Part shown: positions 1 to 5,585 of the stretch, piece after piece
Layout of the letters: each line of letters opens with the position of its first letter
Numbering within the stretch: position 1 is the first letter of the stretch
The notes under the pieces: model-generated
Told to the model about the DNA's origin: nothing
The model's database searches: none
Seen by the model: only the letters and a program-made list of their open reading frames with translations
Made by a program: the position numbers and the translations under genes
Source of the DNA: Bacteroidota bacterium
GTDB taxonomy: Bacteria; Bacteroidota; Bacteroidia; Chitinophagales; Saprospiraceae
NCBI GenBank assembly: GCA_018969455.1
Contig: JAGWYI010000303.1
Span: 1 to 5,585, forward strand
DNA length: 5,585 bases
Reading direction: 5' to 3'

Positions 1-5
1 ACGCT

Positions 6-1418
6 ATGCAAAAAAGTGTTTTGTTCGAAATTGTATGGTCTCTGAACAAGAAAGAACAGCGTGAAGTAGTGAAATGGCTTCAATCGCCAGCCCACAACCT
101 ACGGGAGGATGTTCCGGTTTTGTTTGCCTACATGACACGGGAATTAAATGCCGGCGCTGAAACCCTTACCAAAGAAGCAGCCTGGGAGGCGGTTTTCCCC
201 AATAAGCCTTATGATGACGATTATATGCGGCAGGTGATGTATTTCCTGCTCAAGGCACTGGAGGAATACCTGGCATTTTCCGAATTTATGAAAGATAAAG
301 TTGGGTACCAGCATTCACTGGCTAAAATATATCGGGAGCGCAAGCTAGAGAAGGCCCACAAACAGGCGCAACGCCTGGCACGCGTGCAACTGGAGCAACA
401 GCCTTTGCGCAACACCTATTATTTGCGACATCGGTACGATCTGGAGCATGAAATGTATGTACATCAGGTGGGGGTTAACCACAATGCGCTGGTAAACCTT
501 CAGGAAACTTCCGATGCGCTGGAAGCCTGGTTTTTGGCTGAAAAGTTCCAGTTGAGCACCGAGATGCTGGCGCATCGCGCCCGATATCAAAAAGCGCAGT
601 ATCATACCGGACTTTTGGAACATGCCCTGGAGTACACCGTTGGGAAAAAATTTCTGGAAGAACCGGCTGTGTCTGTTTTTTACCATGCTTATATGGCCAT
701 TCAAAATCCGAAAGAGGAACAATATTTTGACCAGTTAGAATCCTTAATACACGGTTTGACAGATAAATTTAACCATTCCGAAAACCGATCTTTGTATTTA
801 GCAGCTTTAAATTATTGTGTGCCTAAAGTGAATCAAAATCACCTCGATTTTGCAAGGAGAGCCTTTGAATTGTATCGGAAAGGGCTCACTACCGGGGTTT
901 TACTGGAAAACAACGCGGTTTCGAGCACCACTTTCGGCAATGCTGTGGGAAGTGCCTTGCGCTTAAATGAATATGGCTGGGCTGAAAAATTTATAGAAGA
1001 CTTTAAGCACCATCTCGGTGAAAAAGAACGGAATAGCATTACCAACTTCAACCTCGCGCGCATATACGCTAGCAAAGGAGCCCTGGAAAAAGCCCAAATG
1101 CTGCTAACGCAATTCGAATACGACGACATGTCGTTTAATATCATTGCAAAAACCATGTTGTTGAAAATTTATTTTGAAAAATCGGAACTCGACGCGTTCG
1201 AATCTTTGCTCGAAAGCATGCGCATCTACCTTCAACGAAAAGAGGCTTTCAATCCGACTTACAAGGCCGCTTTTAAAAATATGATAAGCCTTATGCGAAA
1301 ATTATTGAATATGAATCCGTTTTCCAAAGCGCAAAAGGCCAAGCTGCATGAATTAATTGTTGCAACCACCCCCTTAATGGAGCGCGAATGGCTCTTAAAA
1401 CAAGTAGATGGCCGATAA
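6..1418 (+). CDS. Uncharacterised all-helical cytoplasmic protein with TPR-like C-terminal hairpins
   Basis: I do not recognise a named family for this 470-residue protein. It has no signal peptide or membrane segment, so it is probably cytoplasmic. It appears almost entirely alpha-helical and rich in charged residues, Leu, Ala, Tyr and Phe. The N-terminal region (about 1-95) includes 'SLNKKEQREVVKWLQSP' and a 'FPNKPYDDDYMRQ' loop, and looks like a compact helical domain. Residues 100-135 are a strongly basic helix that may form a coiled coil. Residues about 345-370 and 380-412 resemble TPR-type helix pairs (pattern NLARIYASKGALEKAQMLL), which suggests protein-protein interaction, but this is inference. 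The start is uncertain: ATG at 6 is used, but only five bases precede it, so an earlier start or the ribosome binding site would lie outside the window. The gene ends 142 bp before lspA. That gap is larger than a typical intra-operon gap, so a functional link to lspA is not implied. Confidence 0.85.
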   Translation: MQKSVLFEIVWSLNKKEQREVVKWLQSPAHNLREDVPVLFAYMTRELNAGAETLTKEAAWEAVFPNKPYDDDYMRQVMYFLLKALEEYLAFSEFMKDKVGYQHSLAKIYRERKLEKAHKQAQRLARVQLEQQPLRNTYYLRHRYDLEHEMYVHQVGVNHNALVNLQETSDALEAWFLAEKFQLSTEMLAHRARYQKAQYHTGLLEHALEYTVGKKFLEEPAVSVFYHAYMAIQNPKEEQYFDQLESLIHGLTDKFNHSENRSLYLAALNYCVPKVNQNHLDFARRAFELYRKGLTTGVLLENNAVSSTTFGNAVGSALRLNEYGWAEKFIEDFKHHLGEKERNSITNFNLARIYASKGALEKAQMLLTQFEYDDMSFNIIAKTMLLKIYFEKSELDAFESLLESMRIYLQRKEAFNPTYKAAFKNMISLMRKLLNMNPFSKAQKAKLHELIVATTPLMEREWLLKQVDGR

Positions 1419-1560
1419 AAACCATAAAAATGGATAAATCATCGTTTCTTTGTGACCTGCTAAAAGCCGTGTTGGGACTCGCTTTGGTAAAACATTGATT
1501 ATCTGAAGTTTAAAGGAGAGCCTCAATCGAGCAACGTTTTAATTAAACCATTACGCAATT
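1419..1560. other. Intergenic gap upstream of lspA with no clear terminator
   Basis: This 142-bp AT-rich gap holds no convincing gene. Three weak signals are visible. A TTTCTTTG at 1445-1452 differs by one base from the Bacteroidota -7 consensus TAnnTTTG. A Shine-Dalgarno-like AAAGGAG at 1512-1518 is not followed by ATG, GTG or TTG at the usual distance. A 10-bp AT palindrome TTTAATTAAA lies at 1538-1547. Just after the upstream stop, CCAT-AAAA-ATGG could form only a 4-bp stem, too weak to call a terminator. An in-frame stop (TAA, 1540-1542) limits how far upstream lspA can begin. Confidence 0.6.
1445..1452 (+). promoter_or_regulatory. Weak candidate -7 element for lspA
   Basis: TTTCTTTG matches the Bacteroidota housekeeping -7 consensus TAnnTTTG except for T in place of A at position 2. 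I see no convincing -33 TTTG about 20 bp upstream, where the sequence is A-rich. If real, transcription would begin at about 1458 and leave a leader of roughly 100 nt before the lspA start. This is pattern matching only. Confidence 0.22.
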
Positions 1561-2322
1561 TTGAAACAGGGATACAAAGTAGCCATCCTGATCTTTTTTG
1601 TTCTGCTGTTGGATCAGGCATTGAAAATCTACATTAAAACGCACTTTGAGTACAACGAGGAGCGCTTGTTGTTTGGGTTAAGCTGGGCGCGACTCCATTT
1701 TGTAGAAAATGAGGGAATGGCTTTTGGGCTTACTTTTGATTGGGTTTATGGCAAACTTGTGCTGAGTTTGTTCCGAATTTTAATGGTAGCCGGATTAATT
1801 TGGTATATGCGGATGCTGATTGTGGCCAAAGCGCCTGCGGGCTTTGTTTACAGTGTGGGGCTCATTACGGCCGGTGCATTGGGCAATATCATTGACAGTG
1901 CCATTTACGGGCTTATTTTTACCAGCACCGTGCACAGTGGCGCAATTGCCGAAATGGTGCCATGGGGACAGGGTTATGGCAGTTTTTTGCACGGTCGGGT
2001 GGTCGATATGCTGTACTTCCCCATTCATTATTTCAACTTGCCAGGCGGCTACGGCTTCTTGTTTTTCAGTCCCATTTTTAACCTGGCCGATGCATCCATA
2101 ACCACGGGGGTGTTGAGCATTCTGTTGTTTCAGCGGCGTTTTTTCCGCCAGGAGCTGAAAAGTGAAACGCCAACCCCCATTGTCGTGTTTCCCAGCAACG
2201 ATGAGCCCGAAAATGGAGATCAAGCCATCCCATTCGATGCGGGAGAACCAGCAGATGACGAACCCACAGGGAACGCCGAAAATGCCGGAGCAGACAGCCA
2301 ACCTGATGAGTCGGCCCAGTAA
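1561..2322 (+). CDS. lspA: Lipoprotein signal peptidase (signal peptidase II), Bacteroidota long form
   Basis: This is an inner-membrane aspartic protease that removes the signal peptide of prolipoproteins just before the lipid-modified cysteine. Hydrophobic segments lie at about 6-25, 62-87, 94-118 and 168-191, giving the four-helix layout of the family. Family motifs are visible: LLLDQALKIYIK (D18), ENEGMAFG (N50), GALGNIID (N109, D112), GRVVDM (D149) and FNLADASI (N174, D177). D149 and D177 correspond to the catalytic pair D124/D143 of the Pseudomonas enzyme. About 28 extra residues separate D112 from D149, and Ser113 replaces the usual Arg after D112. From memory both are normal for Bacteroidota. 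The 253-residue length exceeds the usual 150-170 residues because of this insert and an acidic disordered tail from about 205. The TTG start is chosen because an in-frame stop lies at 1540-1542 and no ATG or GTG lies between; the product then begins MKQGYK ahead of the first helix. No Shine-Dalgarno is placed correctly. Confidence 0.95.
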   Translation: MKQGYKVAILIFFVLLLDQALKIYIKTHFEYNEERLLFGLSWARLHFVENEGMAFGLTFDWVYGKLVLSLFRILMVAGLIWYMRMLIVAKAPAGFVYSVGLITAGALGNIIDSAIYGLIFTSTVHSGAIAEMVPWGQGYGSFLHGRVVDMLYFPIHYFNLPGGYGFLFFSPIFNLADASITTGVLSILLFQRRFFRQELKSETPTPIVVFPSNDEPENGDQAIPFDAGEPADDEPTGNAENAGADSQPDESAQ

Positions 2323-2370
2323 TTGCGGTCAGTTCACATGCATTTAACAAGAGAATGTGGGCGATTCGAC

Positions 2371-2378
2371 TAACTTTG
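2371..2378 (+). promoter_or_regulatory. Probable Bacteroidota-type promoter (-7 element TAACTTTG)
   Basis: TAACTTTG is a perfect match to TAnnTTTG, the -7 consensus read by the Bacteroidota primary sigma factor. It sits in the 94-bp gap between lspA and the 284-residue envelope gene, about 38 bp before that gene's ATG, so a start near 2384 would give a leader of about 33 nt. The -33 element is poor: only TTTA at 2343-2346, with a 24-bp spacer. It probably drives the downstream chaperone genes, possibly through bamA, independently of lspA. Confidence 0.5.
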
Positions 2379-2416
2379 CGCGATTTTGTCGGTACCGTCA
2401 TCCGGTTTTGTAAAAT

Positions 2417-3271
2417 ATGATACAGTTTAAACCTTCCGCTATCCTGATTTGTGCGCTGCTTATGGCGGCTTTTTACTGGCAATGCAGCAATGGGAATACT
2501 GCCAAGGCAGATGATAAGGTATTGGCGCAGGCTTATAATAAAACGTTGTATCAGTCTGATCTCCTTGATGTTATACCACAAGGCGTGAGCCATGAAGACA
2601 GTGTGCTCATACAAAAAGCGTTTGTGCAACGGTGGATCCGTGAACAACTCCTGATGTATGAGGCCGAACGGAACATTCCAAAAGATCTCAACATTGATCA
2701 GTTGGTCCGCGATTATCGGGCAAGCCTGGTACGCTTCAATTTTGAAGAACAAATTATTGCCCAAAAACTAGATAGTACCGTCAGTGAAGCCACTTTGCAA
2801 GCTTTTTATGAGCAAAATAAAGATCAGTTTCAGTTGGAAAGTACCATCTTGAAATGTCTGTTGATCAAAATTCCAACCCAGGCGCCTCAATCCGAACTCA
2901 ATAAGCTATGGTATGCCCGCGATGCCGATGCCCAATTGATTGCCTTTGCCCGGCAGTGGAATGCTTATGCCTTACTGGATCGAGAAAAATGGTATAAATT
3001 GGAAGAGGTCGCCGCGTTTTTGCCCAAAGGGACGTTAACATCGGAAAACATACGCTCTCGAAGTGAAGGAACCCTGAGCGATGCCGGATTTCGATATTAT
3101 TATCGGGTGCTGGAAACCGTCCAGGGTAAAACTACCGCTCCGCTGGATTATATTCGGGAACAGGCCATAAAGGTCATTCTTCATCAACGCAAACAGGAAC
3201 TCCTGGAAAAATGGAAGGAAGACCTGTACCAAAAGGAGCTGCGTCGCGAAAATGTTAAGATCATGCAATAA
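2417..3271 (+). CDS. Membrane-anchored SurA-like periplasmic foldase with degenerate parvulin domain
   Basis: This 284-residue protein is probably a periplasmic folding factor of the SurA/PpiC type. Residues 7-22 form a hydrophobic export segment followed by Cys23, which suggests a lipoprotein. However, the residues before Cys23 are Tyr-Trp-Gln, not the usual Leu-Ala-Gly/Ala, so lipidation is uncertain and an uncleaved N-terminal anchor is possible. Residues 34-130 resemble the SurA N-terminal chaperone domain: a short strand (VLAQAYNKTLYQSDLL), then long helices including FVQRWIREQLLMYEAERN. Residues about 138-235 sit where a parvulin domain follows in SurA. The opening strand (STILKCLLIKIP) and closing strand (GFRYYYRVLETV) are recognisable, but the active-site His of the HIL motif and the GGDLGW signature are absent. 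The C-terminus is a charged helix (about 243-278), as in SurA proteins. It precedes surA by 79 bp, supporting a shared role in outer-membrane protein maturation. Start ATG at 2417 lacks a Shine-Dalgarno, with an A/T-rich leader. A catalytic role is doubtful. Confidence 0.82.
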   Translation: MIQFKPSAILICALLMAAFYWQCSNGNTAKADDKVLAQAYNKTLYQSDLLDVIPQGVSHEDSVLIQKAFVQRWIREQLLMYEAERNIPKDLNIDQLVRDYRASLVRFNFEEQIIAQKLDSTVSEATLQAFYEQNKDQFQLESTILKCLLIKIPTQAPQSELNKLWYARDADAQLIAFARQWNAYALLDREKWYKLEEVAAFLPKGTLTSENIRSRSEGTLSDAGFRYYYRVLETVQGKTTAPLDYIREQAIKVILHQRKQELLEKWKEDLYQKELRRENVKIMQ

Positions 3272-3280
3272 CCGGGCAAC

Positions 3281-3310
3281 CGAATGGACGTCCCCGGCGT
3301 CCGCCATTCG
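3281..3310 (+). repeat. Imperfect inverted repeat (hairpin) between the two foldase genes
   Basis: CGAATGG at 3281-3287 pairs with CCATTCG at 3304-3310. An inner ACG/CGT (3288-3290 with 3298-3300) extends the stem to 10 bp, with a 3-nt bulge on the right and a 7-nt loop TCCCCGG. No T-run follows, so it is not a standard intrinsic terminator. It starts 10 bp after the upstream stop codon and could protect or process the mRNA, or partly attenuate transcription into surA. The right arm overlaps a tandem duplication of CGCCATT (3302-3315). Confidence 0.45.
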
Positions 3311-3350
3311 CCATTAGGCACATCATTTGTCATGCGCAATTGAATCATTC

Positions 3351-4712
3351 ATGAAACATATTCTCAACATATTCTGCTTATTGTGTTTTGGCTTTACAGG
3401 CCTGTACAGCCAGAACGACCGGGCCATGATTGACGGCGTGCTCGCAACGGTGGGCGGAGAAATTATTTTGCTTAGCGAAGTACAAGAACAATTGTCCTAC
3501 GCTTTGCAACAACAACCCAATTTGCCGCCTGAACATCGCTGCGTTATTCTCCAAAACCTGATTATTCAAAAATTACTGGTCAATCAGGCAAAGATTGACT
3601 CGGTGCAGGTAAAAGATGAAGAGGTGGAAACCCAAATTAATGCCCGTATCGAACGGCTTTTGAGCTATTTTAACCAGGATGAAAAGGCCATTGAAGAATT
3701 TTACGGGATGGGCCTGAATGACATCAAAGAACAAACGCGCAACGACATGCGCAACCAGCTGCTTGCCGAACGCATGCAGGCGCAAATTAATGAAAAAGCA
3801 TCGGTGACCCCTGCGGAAGTGGTGGCTTTTTACAACCGGATACCCAAAGATTCCCTGCCTTTTTTTAATGCGGAAGTGGAAATTCGGGAAATTGTACGCA
3901 AGCCTCAGGTTAATGCGGAAGAAAAAGAAAAAGCCCGCCAAAAAATTGAAGAATTGCGCAAACGCGTGGTGGATGGTGGCGAAGATTTCGCAGTGCTGGC
4001 TAAAAAATACAGCGACGACCCGGGTAGCGGCGCTCAAGGAGGAGATCTGGGTTGGCAAAAACGCGGCACCTTTGTACCCGAATTCGAGGCAACTGCCTAT
4101 AACCTCGAAAAAAATCAGGTCAGCCCTGTCATCGAAACCGAATTCGGCTTTCACTTCATGGAATTGCTTGAACGCCGTGGAAATCTCATTCATGTGCGGC
4201 ATATCCTCGTAAAACCCGAAATAACTGAAGCCGATCTGCAAGCTGCCAAATTGAAGCTCGACAGCATTCGAACCAATATCCTGAATAAAACAATTACCTT
4301 CTCGGAAGCAGTAAAATTGTACGGCGATAAAAATACACCCAGCTTTAACAACGATGGTCGTGTAACCAACCCGCGCAGCAACAATACCTTCTTTGAGGTG
4401 GCCGATCTCGAAACGGATGTGTACTTCGCCATCGAAAGCCTTAAAGTGGGAGACTTGGCCGAACCATTTCAAGTGCGCGGTCAGGATGGCGCTAAAATGT
4501 ATCGGTTGGTTCAACTGCAATCGCGATCCAAACCCCACAAAGCCGATTTGAAACTGGATTACGGAAAAATTCAAAGTGCGGCTCTGGAACAAAAAAAATC
4601 GGCCAATACGGAAAAATGGGTGCTCGATAAACTGCGCACAACCTACCTGTCTATTGGCAACTCCTTCATAAACTGCCCCAATCTGGTAGAAATGACCAAA
4701 ATTAAACCTTGA
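3351..4712 (+). CDS. surA: Periplasmic SurA-type chaperone / peptidyl-prolyl cis-trans isomerase
   Basis: SurA binds unfolded outer-membrane proteins in the periplasm and delivers them to the BAM complex; parvulin domains catalyse prolyl isomerisation. The 453-residue product starts with a signal peptide (1-20, MKHILNIFCLL...LYS, likely cut before QND). The SurA N-terminal domain spans about 25-167 (IDGVLATVGGEIILLSEV, then helices). Parvulin domain 1 is at about 173-276 with YSDDPGSGAQGGDLGW (224-235) and FGFH (His268). Parvulin domain 2 is at about 281-390, opening with HVRHILVKP (His284). A basic C-terminal helix (about 410-432) follows, as SurA folds back on its N domain. Domain 1 has Glu180 where the HIL histidine normally lies; domain 2 keeps that histidine but has lost GGDLGW. 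The start is ATG at 3351. A TTG at 3327 in the same frame would add eight residues before the signal peptide and is less likely. Downstream, bamA follows after 56 bp. Length and layout fit SurA, about 430 residues in E. coli. Confidence 0.93.
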   Translation: MKHILNIFCLLCFGFTGLYSQNDRAMIDGVLATVGGEIILLSEVQEQLSYALQQQPNLPPEHRCVILQNLIIQKLLVNQAKIDSVQVKDEEVETQINARIERLLSYFNQDEKAIEEFYGMGLNDIKEQTRNDMRNQLLAERMQAQINEKASVTPAEVVAFYNRIPKDSLPFFNAEVEIREIVRKPQVNAEEKEKARQKIEELRKRVVDGGEDFAVLAKKYSDDPGSGAQGGDLGWQKRGTFVPEFEATAYNLEKNQVSPVIETEFGFHFMELLERRGNLIHVRHILVKPEITEADLQAAKLKLDSIRTNILNKTITFSEAVKLYGDKNTPSFNNDGRVTNPRSNNTFFEVADLETDVYFAIESLKVGDLAEPFQVRGQDGAKMYRLVQLQSRSKPHKADLKLDYGKIQSAALEQKKSANTEKWVLDKLRTTYLSIGNSFINCPNLVEMTKIKP

Positions 4713-4768
4713 TCTACGCCAATGATCCTGGTAAATCCAAACTAAACACAGCACCGCAAATTTTAGCT

Positions 4769-5585
4769 ATGCGCTTTTTGATATTCGGCCTGTTGACGGC
4801 ATTTTTCGCCCCCACGATGCTCTCCGCCCAAACGCAGGATACCATCCTGCCATCTATTTCATACAATCAACCCAAAGAATTCGAAATCGGAGGCGTGCGC
4901 GTTGTGGGCACACAGTATGCCGATGCAAATACCCTCATTGCAATCTCCGGTTTGCGGGTTGGCGATAAAATTCGGATTCCAGGAAGCGCTTTCCCTAAAG
5001 CGATTCAGGCGCTTTGGGCATTGCACCTCTTTACCGATGTGCAAATCAACCGCGAGCGTACCGTCGGAGAAAAAGTGTTCATCGAAATTGCCGTGAAAGA
5101 ACTACCCCGGTACACCCGACATACCTTCACCGGCGTTAAAAAAAGCAAACACGATGACCTCAACGGGATCATCACCAAATACCTGCAAAAAGGCGCTATC
5201 CTTACCGAAAATATCAAGGCTACCCTGATCAACAGCATCGAAAATTACTTTGTAGAAAAAGGATTTTTGAACGCAAAAGTTAAAATTTTGTCCTTCAAAG
5301 ATGAACGCTCCACAAACGGAAATCGCCTCGAATTTGTAATTGACCAGGGTAAACGGGTTAAAATTCGCGACATTCGCTTTTACGGAAATGAACACATCAA
5401 GGCGAAAGTATTGCGTAAAAAAATGAAAAATACAGCCCGGATTTCCCGGATATTCAAAAAGTCAAAACTCGTTAAAAAAGAATACGAAGAAGATAAACTG
5501 AAAATTGAGGCTTACTACAATACCCTGGGCTTCCGCGATGCCCGAATCGTAAAAGACAGTATTACCCGAAATTCAAAAGGTCAAC
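4769..5585 (+). CDS. bamA: Outer-membrane protein assembly factor BamA, N-terminal part (cut by window end)
   Basis: BamA is the essential outer-membrane barrel that folds and inserts other beta-barrel proteins; its periplasmic POTRA domains receive substrates from chaperones such as SurA. From ATG at 4769, 272 codons are open to the window edge with no stop, so the remaining POTRA domains and the barrel (full proteins are usually about 750-900 residues) lie outside. Residues 1-20 are a signal peptide (MRFLIFGLL...MLSA, cut before QTQD). POTRA 1 is at about 38-110 (FEIGGVRVVGTQYADANTL...LWALHLFTDVQI). POTRA 2 is at about 113-192, with FVEKGFLNAKVKI. POTRA 3 begins at about 198 (IRDIRFYGNEHIKAKVLRKKM) and reaches YEEDKLKIEAYYNTLGFRDARI. 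Residues 211-237 are unusually basic (13 of 27 Lys/Arg). The gap to surA is 56 bp without a visible promoter or terminator, so co-transcription is likely. No Shine-Dalgarno is visible; the leader is AT-rich (AAATTTTAGCT). Confidence 0.92.
   Translation, partial: MRFLIFGLLTAFFAPTMLSAQTQDTILPSISYNQPKEFEIGGVRVVGTQYADANTLIAISGLRVGDKIRIPGSAFPKAIQALWALHLFTDVQINRERTVGEKVFIEIAVKELPRYTRHTFTGVKKSKHDDLNGIITKYLQKGAILTENIKATLINSIENYFVEKGFLNAKVKILSFKDERSTNGNRLEFVIDQGKRVKIRDIRFYGNEHIKAKVLRKKMKNTARISRIFKKSKLVKKEYEEDKLKIEAYYNTLGFRDARIVKDSITRNSKGQ

Noticed and set aside
1419..1436. CCAT-AAAA-ATGG as a terminator after the first gene
   Set aside because: The stem is only 4 bp, AT-rich and without a following T-run.
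1538..1547. TTTAATTAAA palindrome as an operator upstream of lspA
   Set aside because: A 10-bp AT palindrome is expected by chance in AT-rich leaders, and no regulator gene or second copy is visible.
1795..2301. A 168-codon minus-strand frame inside lspA
   Set aside because: It is fully antisense to lspA, with low-complexity Gly/His/Gln composition and no motif.
2162..2347. A 61-codon plus-strand frame overlapping the lspA tail
   Set aside because: It is a shifted frame of the LspA tail codons with no Shine-Dalgarno and no recognisable product.
2078..2764. A 228-codon minus-strand frame spanning the lspA end and the next gene
   Set aside because: It crosses two real genes and the intergenic promoter, and the product shows no family motif or plausible layout.
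3327..3350. TTG at 3327 as the start of surA
   Set aside because: It would add eight polar residues before a well-formed signal peptide that begins at ATG 3351, so the ATG start is preferred.
3573..4754. A 393-codon open frame on the minus strand opposite surA
   Set aside because: It lies antisense to a well-supported gene. Its Phe-rich product is what results from reading the Glu/Lys-rich surA codons backwards, and it has no recognisable domain.

Overview
The window looks like chromosomal DNA of a Bacteroidota (Bacteroidetes) bacterium, possibly of the Saprospiria/Lewinella type. Four things suggest this. The signal peptidase II has the long phylum form, with a large insert between its catalytic motifs. 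The SurA and BamA proteins have phylum-like features. Start codons mostly lack a Shine-Dalgarno sequence. One intergenic gap carries a perfect TAnnTTTG (-7) promoter element. The lineage call is from memory of family features, not from a search.

All five genes are on the + strand. Positions 6-1418 encode a 470-residue, almost all-helical cytoplasmic protein of unknown function with TPR-like hairpins near its C-terminus. A 142-bp gap follows. Positions 1561-2322 encode lipoprotein signal peptidase II (LspA), with a TTG start and an acidic disordered C-terminal tail. A 94-bp gap holds the best promoter candidate. Positions 2417-3271 encode a membrane-anchored, SurA-like periplasmic protein whose prolyl isomerase domain looks degenerate. 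A 79-bp gap contains an imperfect hairpin. Positions 3351-4712 encode a SurA-type chaperone/peptidyl-prolyl isomerase with two parvulin domains. After 56 bp, an open reading frame from 4769 runs off the window end. It is the N-terminal part (signal peptide and about three POTRA domains) of BamA, the outer-membrane protein insertase.

The last four genes form a coherent cell-envelope cluster. LspA trims lipoprotein precursors. The anchored SurA-like protein and SurA probably escort unfolded outer-membrane proteins through the periplasm. BamA receives and inserts them. The three genes from 2417 onward are plausibly co-transcribed from the promoter at about 2371-2378. The role of the 470-residue protein is unknown, and its position upstream of lspA may be incidental.

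I found no mobile element, CRISPR array, RNA gene or phage gene, and I do not see a clearly new biological system. The most informative oddities are the non-canonical lipobox and degenerate parvulin domain of the 284-residue protein, the complementary loss of motifs in the two SurA parvulin domains, and the lysine/arginine-rich segment in the third POTRA domain of BamA.
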